Source: Kitasatospora viridis
Lineage (GTDB): Bacteria; Actinomycetota; Actinomycetes; Streptomycetales; Streptomycetaceae
Length of the DNA: 64,000 bases
Direction of reading: 5' to 3'
Assembly: GCF_007829815.1 (NCBI RefSeq)
Contig: NZ_VIWT01000001.1
Coordinates: 4,245,001-4,309,000 of the forward strand
This document shows positions 11,287-19,142 of the stretch, piece by piece. The notes below the pieces were generated by a model. That model saw only the letters and a list, made by a program, of their open reading frames with translations. It did not search any database and was not told where the DNA came from. The first letter of the stretch is position 1. Every line of letters begins with the position of its first letter. A program made the translations under genes and the position numbers.

Positions 11287-11996
11287 GCCAGCAGCAGGAG
11301 GCGGCGGGCACCGCCGCCACGCTCGCACCGATGATCGAGGTCGAGGAGGTCTGGCGCAGCTTCGGCAGCGGCGCGGGCGCCGTGCACGCCGTGCGCGGCG
11401 TCTCGTTCAGCGCCCGCAAGGGCGAACTGACCGCGCTGCGCGGCCGCTCCGGCTCCGGCAAGACCACGCTGCTCAACCTGGTCGGCGGACTGGACGCGCC
11501 CAGCAAGGGCAAGATCCTGCTCGACGGCACCGACCTGGCCGCGCTCGACGAGGCCGGCCGGCTTGCCCTGCGCCGGGACCGGATCGGCTTCGTCTTCCAG
11601 TCCTTCGGCCTGATCCCGATCCTCAGCGCCGCCGAGAACGTCGGCGTGCCGATGCGGCTGCGCAAGGTGCCCGCCGCCCAGCGCGAGGAGCGGGTGCGCA
11701 CCCTGCTGGCGCTGGTCGGCCTGGCCGACCACGCCGAGCAGCGGCCCACCGAGATGTCGGGCGGCCAGCAGCAGCGGGTGGCGATCGCCCGGGCGCTGGC
11801 CAACGAGCCGGCGCTGATCATCGCCGACGAGCCGACCGGCCAGCTGGACTCGGAGACCGGCCGCGCGGTGATGCAGCTGCTGCGCGCGGTGGTGCGCAGC
11901 GAGGGCGTCACCGTGCTGGTGGCCACCCACGACCCGCAGTTGATGGAACTCGCCGACCGGGTGGTGGAGCTGAGGGACGGTCGGATCCTGGAGTGA
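11283..11996 (+). CDS. ABC transporter ATP-binding protein (LolD/MacB type), second of two
   Basis: This is a canonical 237-residue ATPase with Walker A (GRSGSGKTTLL, near residues 55-65), Q-loop (VFQSFGLI), signature (MSGGQQQRVAIARAL), Walker B (LIIADEPTGQLD) and H-loop (VATHD). It lies in a six-gene unidirectional run (sigma factor, membrane protein, two permeases, two ATPases). Two dissimilar permeases and two dissimilar ATPases suggest either a hetero-tetrameric pump or two pumps encoded together. Confidence 0.94.
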   Translation: MSQQQEAAGTAATLAPMIEVEEVWRSFGSGAGAVHAVRGVSFSARKGELTALRGRSGSGKTTLLNLVGGLDAPSKGKILLDGTDLAALDEAGRLALRRDRIGFVFQSFGLIPILSAAENVGVPMRLRKVPAAQREERVRTLLALVGLADHAEQRPTEMSGGQQQRVAIARALANEPALIIADEPTGQLDSETGRAVMQLLRAVVRSEGVTVLVATHDPQLMELADRVVELRDGRILE

Positions 11997-12162
11997 CACT
12001 GGGGGCTGGAGTGACGGTTGGTCACGGTTCGGCGTCGCTTCGGTAAAGCGGGCCGCTGGGCGCCGAACCGGCTTTCGGGCGGCGGGCCGCCACCGATAGG
12101 GTCGCGGCTCGGCCGCGTGTTCCCGGCCGATCGTTGACGCAACCTCAAACCGGGGGATCCGC

Positions 12163-12777
12163 TTGTCCACTCCGCCGCCTCCCCAGGGGCAGTACCCGCC
12201 GCCGCAGGGCGGGGGATACGGCCCGCCCGGCGCCTACGGCGCGCCGCAGGGCTACGCGCAGCCGCAGCAGGGGTACGCCCCGCCCCAGCAGGGGTACGCG
12301 CCGCCGCAGCAGGGCTACCCGCAGCCGCAGTACGGCCAGCCCGCGCCGCAGTACCCGCAGCAGCCCGGCTTCGGCTACAACCAGCCGCCGGTCAAGCGCC
12401 GCAGCGGGGGGAAGGTGGTGCTCAGCATCTTCATCCTCATCGTGGTCGCGGTGGTCGGTGTCCTGTACTACATCGGCGACAAGAACAACCCGACCTACGC
12501 CGCGGTCGGCGACTGCGTGCACAACAAGAACGGCAACCCGGCGCCGGGCGCCACCACCGAGCACCCGGACCTGGTCACCATCGCCTGCACCGACCCGAAC
12601 GCCGACGCCAAGGTGGTCGGCAAGGTGTCGGGCACGCTGCTCCCCGAGATGAGCTGCAAGAAGTTCCCGACCGCCGACGGCTGGTACACCCAGCGCGAGG
12701 GGTCCGACGACTTCACGCTCTGCCTGCAGTTCCTGAAGCAGACCGACCAGCCCTCGGACCAGTCCTCCGGGTCCTGA
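12163..12777 (+). CDS. Pro/Gln/Tyr-rich single-pass membrane protein, LppU-like
   Basis: The product has 204 residues. Residues 1-75 are low complexity, built from repeats of the form QQGYAPP/QPQYG. A transmembrane helix follows (about residues 85-105), then an extracytoplasmic domain of about 95 residues with three Cys (GDCVH, IACTD, MSCKK and a fourth in TLCLQF). Streptomycetes encode many proteins of this plan, some named LppU/SCO3897-like; function is unknown. The start is TTG 12163 behind GGGGA. The protein probably sits in the envelope with its N-terminal tail in the cytoplasm. Confidence 0.75.
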   Translation: MSTPPPPQGQYPPPQGGGYGPPGAYGAPQGYAQPQQGYAPPQQGYAPPQQGYPQPQYGQPAPQYPQQPGFGYNQPPVKRRSGGKVVLSIFILIVVAVVGVLYYIGDKNNPTYAAVGDCVHNKNGNPAPGATTEHPDLVTIACTDPNADAKVVGKVSGTLLPEMSCKKFPTADGWYTQREGSDDFTLCLQFLKQTDQPSDQSSGS

Positions 12778-12808
12778 CCGGCGCGGCGCCGACAGCCGCT
12801 CCAGCCCC

Positions 12809-12838
12809 CTGCCGGGCCGCCCACGGGCGGCCCGGCAG
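12809..12838 (+). terminator. Terminator hairpin after the LppU-like gene
   Basis: A perfect 14-bp GC-rich stem (12809-12822 with 12825-12838) with a 2-nt loop lies 30 nt past the stop codon. It separates this gene from kdpD. Confidence 0.85.
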
Positions 12839-12998
12839 CGCCGTTCCGGGCCCGCCGCACAGGCCGCAGCGACACGTCAAGATGCCGCTAAATCTGCCCT
12901 CCCACCAGCCCAATCGAAGGCAGAACGGCCCTCACCCCGTAGTCTCGTGAGCACGAACAGGTGTCCGGGGCTGGTCCCCGGGGCGGGCTCGACCAAGA

Positions 12999-15635
12999 AT
13001 GGGACGCATGGCGCGCGGAAGGCTGCGGATCTACCTCGGGGCGGCCCCCGGGGTGGGGAAGACGTACGCGATGCTGTGCGAGGGCCACCGGCGCCTGAAC
13101 CGCGGCACCGACGTGGTGGTCGGCTTCGTCGAGACCCACGGGCGGCAGAACACCGCCGAACTGCTGCACGGCCTGGAGGCCGTACCGCGCCGGGCGATGG
13201 AGCACCGCGGCGCCGAGTTCACCGAGCTGGACCTGGACGCGCTGCTGGCCCGCCGCCCGCAGGTCGCGCTGGTCGACGAGCTGGCCCACACCAACGTGCC
13301 GGGCAGCCGCAACGCCAAGCGCTGGCAGGACGTCGAGGAACTGCTGGCCGCCGGCATCGACGTCATCTCCACCGTCAACGTCCAGCACCTGGAGTCGCTG
13401 GGCGACGTGGTCGAGGGCATCACCGGGGTCCGCCAGCGCGAGACCGTGCCGGACGAGGTGGTCCGCCGCGCCGACCAGCTCGAACTCGTCGACATGTCGC
13501 CCCAGGCACTGCGCCGCCGGCTGGCGCACGGCAACGTGTACGCGCCGGAGAAGATCGACGCGGCCCTGTCCAACTACTTCCGCCCCGGCAACCTGACCGC
13601 GCTGCGCGAGTTGGCGCTGCTCTGGACCGCCGACCGGGTCGACGAGTACCTCCAGCGCTACCGCGCCGAACAGGGCATCGACAGCACCTGGCAGGCCCGA
13701 GAGCGGATCGTGGTCGGCCTGACCGGCGGCCCCGAGGGCGCCACGCTGATCCGCCGGGCCGCCCGGATCGCCGCCAAGGGCTCCGGCAGCGAACTGCTCG
13801 CCGTGCACATCTCCCGCTCCGACGGGCTGGTCCCCGGCAGCGGCTCCCCGCAGGCGCTGATCGAGCAGCGGGTCCTGGTCGAGAGCCTGGGCGGCAGCTT
13901 CCACACCGTGCTCGGCGACGACCCGGCACCCGCCCTGCTGGAGTTCGCCCGCGGCGTCAACGCCACCCAGATCGTGCTCGGCTCCAGCCGGCGCAAGCCC
14001 TGGCAGTACGTCTACGGCCCCGGCGTGGGCTCCACGGTGGCCCGCGACTCCGGCGACATCGACGTGCACATCGTCACCCACGAGCACGCGGCCAACGGCC
14101 GCGGCCGGCTGCCGATCCGCCGGGTCACCGACCTCGGCCGCCCGCGCACGGTGGCCGGCTGGCTGATCGGCGTCGCCGGGCCGCCGCTGCTGGCACTGCT
14201 GCTCTCCCAGGTGAACGACACCGCGCTGCCCACCGACATGCTGCTGTTCTTCTCGGTGACGATCTGCGCGGCGCTGGTCGGCGGGCTCTTCCCGGCGATC
14301 GCCTCGGCGCTGGTCGGCTCGACCGCGCTGAACTACTACTTCACCCCGCCGATCCACCGGCTGACCATCTCCGACCCGCAGAACATCCTGGCGGTGGGCA
14401 TCTTCACCGCGGTCGGGATAGCCGTCGCCACCGTGGTGGACGTGGCCGCCCGGCGCACCCACGAGGCGGCCCGCTCCCAGGCCGAGGCCCAGACCCTGAG
14501 CACGCTGGCCGGCACCGTGCTGCGCGGCGGCTCGCCCAACGGGGACGGCATGCTCAAGGCCCTGCTGGACCAGGTCCGGGAGACCTTCCAGGTCGAGTCG
14601 GTCGCCCTGCTGGAGCGCCGGCACGAGTTCGACCCCTGGCACGCGCTCGCGGCGACCGGGCCCAACCCGCCCGAGCACCCGGAGGACGGCCAGGTCGACG
14701 TCCCGGCCGGCAAGACGCTGGCCCTGGTGCTCTGCGGCCGGATGCTGCCCGCCTCCGACCGGCGGCTGCTCGGGGCCTTCGCCGCGCAGGCCGCCGTGCT
14801 GGCCGAGCGCGAGCAGCTGGCCCGGGAGGCCGCCGCCGCCCGCCGGCAGGCCGAGGGCAACCGGATCCGCACCGCGCTGCTGGCCGCCGTCTCGCACGAC
14901 CTGCGCACCCCGCTGGCCGGCATCAAGGCCGCCGTCTCCTCGCTGCGGGCCGACGACGTGCAGTGGTCCGAGGCCGACGAGGCCGAGCTGCTGGCCGGCA
15001 TCGAGGCCGGCGCGGACCGGCTCGACCACCTGATCAACAACCTGCTGGACATGAGCCGGCTGCAGACCGGCACGGTCACCCCGCTGATCCAGGAGGTGGA
15101 CCTGGACGAGGTGGTGCCGTTCGCGCTCGGCGGGGTGCCGCTGGAGTCGGTCCGGCTGGAGGTGCCGGAGAGCCTGCCGATGGTCTCGGCGGACGCCGGA
15201 CTGCTGGAGCGGGCGCTGGCCAACCTGATCGAGAACGCCGTGAAGTACAGCCCGCCGGACCTGAGGGTGCTGGTCCGGGCGGACGCCCTGGACCCCGCCA
15301 CGACCGCCCGGCGCGGCCCGGCCGACGGCCGGGGCCGGGTGGAGCTGCGGGTGGTGGACCGCGGGCCGGGGGTGCCCGAGGAGGCCAAGGAGAAGATCTT
15401 CGCCCCGTTCCAGCGCTACGGCGACGCGCCGCGCGGCGCCGGCGTGGGCCTCGGCCTCGCGGTGGCCCGCGGCTTCGTCGAGTCGATGGGCGGCAGCATC
15501 ACCGCGGAGGACACCCCCGGCGGCGGGCTGACCATGGTCGTCTCGCTGCCCGCCGTGGCCCGGCCGCCCGAACAGCCGGCCGACCCCGAACCCGTGAACC
15601 CAACCTCGGCCCCCCGAAAGGCGGAGCTCGCATGA
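12999..15635 (+). CDS. kdpD: Sensor histidine kinase KdpD
   Basis: This is the membrane sensor that responds to K+ limitation and osmotic stress and phosphorylates KdpE. The N-terminal KdpD domain carries the Walker A-like GAAPGVGKTYAM (about residues 14-25) and DELAHTNVPGSRN. A USP-like domain (about 225-350) follows, then four closely spaced membrane helices (about 385-480), a GAF-like region, and the kinase core. The core has an H-box (SHDLRTPLAG, phospho-acceptor His near 632), N-box (ENAVKYSPP), G1 (DRGPGVPEE) and G2 (GVGLGLAVARG). The length of 878 residues is normal. An alternative ATG at 13008 gives MARGRLRIYLG, the more common family start. It overlaps kdpE by ATGA. No kdpFABC genes are nearby. 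Confidence 0.95.
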   Translation: MGRMARGRLRIYLGAAPGVGKTYAMLCEGHRRLNRGTDVVVGFVETHGRQNTAELLHGLEAVPRRAMEHRGAEFTELDLDALLARRPQVALVDELAHTNVPGSRNAKRWQDVEELLAAGIDVISTVNVQHLESLGDVVEGITGVRQRETVPDEVVRRADQLELVDMSPQALRRRLAHGNVYAPEKIDAALSNYFRPGNLTALRELALLWTADRVDEYLQRYRAEQGIDSTWQARERIVVGLTGGPEGATLIRRAARIAAKGSGSELLAVHISRSDGLVPGSGSPQALIEQRVLVESLGGSFHTVLGDDPAPALLEFARGVNATQIVLGSSRRKPWQYVYGPGVGSTVARDSGDIDVHIVTHEHAANGRGRLPIRRVTDLGRPRTVAGWLIGVAGPPLLALLLSQVNDTALPTDMLLFFSVTICAALVGGLFPAIASALVGSTALNYYFTPPIHRLTISDPQNILAVGIFTAVGIAVATVVDVAARRTHEAARSQAEAQTLSTLAGTVLRGGSPNGDGMLKALLDQVRETFQVESVALLERRHEFDPWHALAATGPNPPEHPEDGQVDVPAGKTLALVLCGRMLPASDRRLLGAFAAQAAVLAEREQLAREAAAARRQAEGNRIRTALLAAVSHDLRTPLAGIKAAVSSLRADDVQWSEADEAELLAGIEAGADRLDHLINNLLDMSRLQTGTVTPLIQEVDLDEVVPFALGGVPLESVRLEVPESLPMVSADAGLLERALANLIENAVKYSPPDLRVLVRADALDPATTARRGPADGRGRVELRVVDRGPGVPEEAKEKIFAPFQRYGDAPRGAGVGLGLAVARGFVESMGGSITAEDTPGGGLTMVVSLPAVARPPEQPADPEPVNPTSAPRKAELA

Positions 15636-16312
15636 CCCGGGTCCTCGTCGTGGACGACGAACCACAGATCGTCCGCGCCCTGGTGATCAACCTCAAGGCT
15701 CGGAAGTACGAGGTCGACGCCGCCCATGACGGCGCCGGCGCGCTCGAACTGGCCGCCGCCCGCCACCCCGACGTGGTGGTGCTCGACCTCGGCCTGCCCG
15801 ACATGGACGGGGTCGAGGTGATCAAGGGCCTGCGCGGCTGGACCCGGGTGCCGATCATCGTGCTCTCCGCCCGGCACGCCTCGGACGAGAAGGTCGAGGC
15901 GCTGGACGCCGGCGCCGACGACTACGTGACCAAGCCGTTCGGCATGGACGAGCTGCTGGCCCGGATGAGGGCCGCCGTGCGCCGCGCCGAGCCCGTCGCC
16001 GGCGAGGACGACTCGCTGGTCGCCACCGACGCCTTCACGGTCGACCTGGCCGCCAAGAAGGTGAACAAGGACGGCGTGGACATCCGGCTCACCCCCACCG
16101 AGTGGCACCTGCTGGAGGTGCTGGTCCGCAACGCCGGCCGGCTGGTCAGCCAGACCCAGCTGCTCCAGGAGGTCTGGGGGCCGGCCTACCGCACCGAGAC
16201 CAACTACCTGCGGGTCTACCTCGCCCAGCTGCGCCGCAAGCTGGAGGCCGACCCCTCGCACCCGCGCCACTTCATCACCGAGGCGGGCATGGGCTACCGC
16301 TTCGAACCGTGA
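15632..16312 (+). CDS. kdpE: Response regulator KdpE (OmpR family)
   Basis: This is a 226-residue OmpR/PhoB-type regulator. The receiver domain has the acidic pair VVDDEP, phospho-acceptor Asp52 (VVLDLGLPD) and conserved Lys near 102 (DDYVTKPFG). A winged-helix DNA-binding domain (about 130-226) carries LTPTEWHLLEVL and the terminal GMGYRFEP hairpin. It is coupled to kdpD by overlap, so it is the cognate partner. In other bacteria it activates kdpFABC; here its targets must be elsewhere or include the adjacent K+ genes. Confidence 0.96.
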   Translation: MTRVLVVDDEPQIVRALVINLKARKYEVDAAHDGAGALELAAARHPDVVVLDLGLPDMDGVEVIKGLRGWTRVPIIVLSARHASDEKVEALDAGADDYVTKPFGMDELLARMRAAVRRAEPVAGEDDSLVATDAFTVDLAAKKVNKDGVDIRLTPTEWHLLEVLVRNAGRLVSQTQLLQEVWGPAYRTETNYLRVYLAQLRRKLEADPSHPRHFITEAGMGYRFEP

Positions 16313-16366
16313 CGACGGGCCGTTCGACAGGTCCGTTCGAGGGGGTCGAGCCGGTACCCTTCCGGC

Positions 16367-16774
16367 ATGAGTGGTAACAGCAGCGACCAGCCGCAGGGCC
16401 GACTGCGCCGGATGTTCTCCAGGCTCACCGCGAGCCAGGAGGAGCTCCAGGCGGAGGAGCTGCGCCAGGACGCCGCGGAGGCCGGCTGCCAGCCGATCGC
16501 CGCGGTCGGCGACCGCGAGCTGGTCACCGTCTCCGGCACCCTGCGCACCGTGACCCTGCGCCCCAGGGCCGGTGTGCCGGCCCTGGAGGCGGAGCTCTTC
16601 GACGGCACCGAGGCGCTCGACGTGGTCTGGCTGGGCCGGCGCTCGATCGCCGGGATAGAGCCGGGCCGCCGACTGACCGCCAGCGGCCGGATCAGCAGCG
16701 CACGCGGGCGCCGCGTGCTCTTCAACCCTCGCTACGAGCTTCGTCCGGTGGGACAGGGGAGCGACAACCAGTGA
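16367..16774 (+). CDS. OB-fold nucleic-acid-binding domain protein
   Basis: The product has 135 residues. A helical N-terminus (about 1-45, LTASQEELQAEELRQDA) is followed by a compact beta-rich OB-fold (about 50-128) with VTVSGTLRTVTLRP, AELFDGTEALDVVWLGRR and LTASGRISSARGRRVLFNP. The pattern fits an aminoacyl-tRNA-synthetase or RecG-like anticodon OB-fold, so RNA or DNA binding is likely; the substrate is unknown. It is coupled to the DUF3159 gene by GTGA. The gene lies between kdpE and the membrane protein, an arrangement I believe is common in streptomycetes. Confidence 0.75.
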   Translation: MSGNSSDQPQGRLRRMFSRLTASQEELQAEELRQDAAEAGCQPIAAVGDRELVTVSGTLRTVTLRPRAGVPALEAELFDGTEALDVVWLGRRSIAGIEPGRRLTASGRISSARGRRVLFNPRYELRPVGQGSDNQ

Positions 16775-17502
16775 CCAATCCGCCCGGCGGCGAGCACGCC
16801 GCCCCGCACGCACTGATCACTGACGAGCCGGTCGAGACGCCGGAGCAGGCCGCGGCCCGCCAGGCGGCTGCGTCCAAGGAGGCCGCCGACACGGTCATGC
16901 AGGCGTTCGGCGGGGTCCGCGGCCTGATCGACACGACCGCGCCCGGCCTGGTCTTCATCGCCACCTTCACGGTGACCCACAAGGTCTCGTTCGCCGCCTG
17001 GGCCGCGCTCGGTCTGTGCGTGCTGCTCGTGGTGGTCCGGCTGCTGCGGCGGGAGACCCTCAAGCACGCCTTCTCCGGCGTCTTCGGCGTGGCGATCGGC
17101 GCGTTCTTCGCGATGCGCACCGGCAAGGCGCAGAACTTCTACCTGCCGGGGCTGCTCTACAGCGTCGGCTACTGCCTGGCGCTGGCGGTCTCGGCCCTGT
17201 CGCGCTGGCCGCTGATCGGCGTGATGCTCGGCCCGATCACCGGCGAGATGTTCACCTGGCGGACCCAGAACCCGGGCCGGCTCAAGGCCTACACCAAGGC
17301 CACCTGGGCCTGGGTGCTGATCATGGGCCTCAAGCCGGTGATCCTGTTCCCGCTCTACTTCACCGGCGACGTGAACCTGCTGGGCTGGCTGAAGGTGGCC
17401 CTCGCCTACCCGCCGCTGCTGCTGGCGATGTACGTGACCTGGCGGATCCTGCTCACCGCGCCGCCGCCGATCAAGGCCGAGGTCCCGGCCGAGGACGAGT
17501 AG
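16771..17502 (+). CDS. DUF3159 family membrane protein
   Basis: The 243-residue protein has a hydrophilic N-terminus (about 1-55) and then about six membrane helices (from LVFIATFTVTHKVSFAAWAALG to LLLAMYVTWRILL). Conserved-looking loops include ITGEMFTWRTQNPGRLKAYTKATW. The family is actinobacterial and has no assigned biochemical function. Its position inside a K+ transport block suggests, but does not show, a link with ion homeostasis. GTG start overlaps the OB-fold gene; transcription ends at the following hairpin. Confidence 0.8.
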   Translation: MTNPPGGEHAAPHALITDEPVETPEQAAARQAAASKEAADTVMQAFGGVRGLIDTTAPGLVFIATFTVTHKVSFAAWAALGLCVLLVVVRLLRRETLKHAFSGVFGVAIGAFFAMRTGKAQNFYLPGLLYSVGYCLALAVSALSRWPLIGVMLGPITGEMFTWRTQNPGRLKAYTKATWAWVLIMGLKPVILFPLYFTGDVNLLGWLKVALAYPPLLLAMYVTWRILLTAPPPIKAEVPAEDE

Positions 17503-17506
17503 CGCG

Positions 17507-17544
17507 AAGCGGCCCGGCTCCCCCGCGGGGGAGCCGGGCCGCTT
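17507..17544. terminator. Bidirectional terminator between DUF3159 and trkA
   Basis: A perfect 18-bp stem (17507-17524 with 17527-17544) with a 2-nt loop sits between convergent genes, 4 nt after one stop and 17 nt from the other. It can serve both strands. Confidence 0.9.
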
Positions 17545-17560
17545 TCCGTTTCCGCCCGGC

Positions 17561-18232
17561 CTACTGCGCGCCGGCGCCCGCCGAGAGCAGGAGCTCCAGC
17601 TCCTCCTCGCGCTCCTGCGCGGCGACGAAGAGCAGCTCGTCGCCGCCCTCCAGGGTGTCCTCGCGGGTCGGCACCAGCACCCGGCCGCCGCGGATCACGG
17701 TGACCAGCGCGGTGTCCACCGGCCAGGAGACGTCGCCCACCCGGGTGCCGGCCAGCTCGGCGTCCTCGGCCAGGGTCAGTTCGACCAGGTTGGCGTTGCC
17801 CTGGCTGAACCGCATCAGGCGCACCAGGTCGCCGACGCTCACCGCCTCCTCGACCAGCGCCGACATCAGGCGCGGGGTGGAGACGGCGACGTCCACGCCC
17901 CAGGACTCGTTGAAGAGCCACTCGTTCTTCGGGTTGTTCACCCGGGCGACCACCCGGGGCACCCCGTACTCGGTCTTGGCCAGCAGCGAGACCACCAGGT
18001 TGACCTTGTCGTCACCGGTGGCGGCGATCACCACGTGGCAGTGCTGCAGGGCGGCCTCGTCCAGCGAGGTGATCTCGCAGGCGTCGGCGAGCAGCCACTC
18101 GGCCGTGGGCACCCGCTCCACCGAGATGGAGTTCGGGTTCTTGTCTATGAGCAGGACCTCGTGGCCGTTCTCCAGCAGCTCGACGGCGATCGAGCGGCCC
18201 ACCGCGCCGGCTCCGGCAATCGCTACCCGCAT
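17561..18232 (-). CDS. trkA: TrkA-type K+ transport regulatory protein (second of pair, CeoC-like)
   Basis: This 223-residue protein has an RCK/KTN domain binding nucleotide through the Rossmann motif VAIAGAGAVGRSIAVEL (residues 2-18) and DKNP. A C-terminal TrkA-C domain (about 140-215, VELTLAEDAELAGTRVGDV through GGDELLFVA) follows. Such subunits gate a Trk/Ktr K+ channel. The ATG overlaps the stop of the upstream trkA by one base (TGATG), so the pair is co-translated. No TrkH/KtrB channel gene is in the window, so the pore protein, if Trk-type, is elsewhere. Confidence 0.93.
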   Translation of the reverse strand: MRVAIAGAGAVGRSIAVELLENGHEVLLIDKNPNSISVERVPTAEWLLADACEITSLDEAALQHCHVVIAATGDDKVNLVVSLLAKTEYGVPRVVARVNNPKNEWLFNESWGVDVAVSTPRLMSALVEEAVSVGDLVRLMRFSQGNANLVELTLAEDAELAGTRVGDVSWPVDTALVTVIRGGRVLVPTREDTLEGGDELLFVAAQEREEELELLLSAGAGAQ

Positions 18233-18897
18233 CAGTGACCCTCCTTCGGGCCGGCGGCGAACGCGGCCTCGACCGCGGCCAGTTCCGCCTTGCGCACCAT
18301 CACCTGGACCAGGTCGCCCTCCTGCACCACCATGTGCGCGGTGGGCAGCGTGCCCTCGCCGAGCCGGGTGACGAACGCCACCCGGGCGCCGGCGGCCTCC
18401 TCCAGTTCGGAGATCCGGTGGCCGATCCAGGACGGCGCGTAGGCCACCTCGGCCAGCTGCACGGTGCCGCTCGGGTCCTGCCAGAGCGGTTCGGCGCCGC
18501 TCGGCAGCAGCCGGCGCAGCATCTGGTCGGCGGTCCAGCGCACGGTGGCCACGGTCGGGATGCCGAGGCGCTGGTAGACCTCGGCCCGTCGCGGGTCGTA
18601 GATCCGGGCGGCGACGTGCTCGACGCCGAAGGTCTCCCGGGCGACCCGGGCCGCGATGATGTTGGAGTTGTCGCCGCTGCTGACGGCGGCGAAGGCGCCG
18701 GCCTCCTCGATGCCGGCTTCGCGCAGGGTGTCCTGGTCGAATCCGACGCCGGTGACGCGGCGGCCGTTGAAGCCGGCCCCGAGCCGGCGGAAGGCGGTCG
18801 GGTCCTGGTCGACCACGGCCACCGAGTGGCCCTGCTTCTCCAGGGCTCTGGCGAGCGCCGAGCCGACGCGTCCGCAACCCATGATCACGATGTGCAC
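18232..18897 (-). CDS. trkA: TrkA-type K+ transport regulatory protein (first of pair, CeoB-like)
   Basis: This 221-residue RCK protein has a nucleotide-binding motif (VIMGCGRVGSALARAL, residues 4-19), the acidic residues of the ribose-binding strand (VVDQDP) and a TrkA-C domain near the C-terminus (about 145-210, HMVVQEGDLVQVMV). It is 36% or so shorter than E. coli TrkA because it holds one KTN-TrkA-C unit, and probably pairs with the adjacent paralogue. GTG start. The gene is divergent from the KimA-like importer across a 245-nt region, which may be a shared control region. Confidence 0.93.
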   Translation of the reverse strand: MHIVIMGCGRVGSALARALEKQGHSVAVVDQDPTAFRRLGAGFNGRRVTGVGFDQDTLREAGIEEAGAFAAVSSGDNSNIIAARVARETFGVEHVAARIYDPRRAEVYQRLGIPTVATVRWTADQMLRRLLPSGAEPLWQDPSGTVQLAEVAYAPSWIGHRISELEEAAGARVAFVTRLGEGTLPTAHMVVQEGDLVQVMVRKAELAAVEAAFAAGPKEGH

Positions 18898-19142
18898 GGT
18901 GTTCTTACCTCACCCGGCTCGTTGGGGTCTTGACCTGCGCAAACACCGTTCGATCTGTCCTTCCGTGCCCGGCCCCCGGGGGCCAGTGTGATGGGCCGCT
19001 CTTCCGATCAGCTTGGCGGCATGGCAACCGAAGTGTTGCCCGCAAGCTCGTCCCTCGACACTATCCGGTCTGTAGAACACGGTCTCGACGAGCCGACAGC
19101 ATGGCGCGGCCCGGGAGGCAAGAGCCCTTACGATTTCTTGAC

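Noticed and set aside
12888..15665. About 925-codon minus-strand frame opposite kdpD.
   Set aside because: Shadow frame; kdpD has all kinase boxes and couples to kdpE.
16367..17502. OB-fold and DUF3159 genes as a novel operon under the KdpE stop.
   Set aside because: I think the arrangement is common in streptomycetes, so it was kept as context in the K+ finding and not listed as novel by itself.
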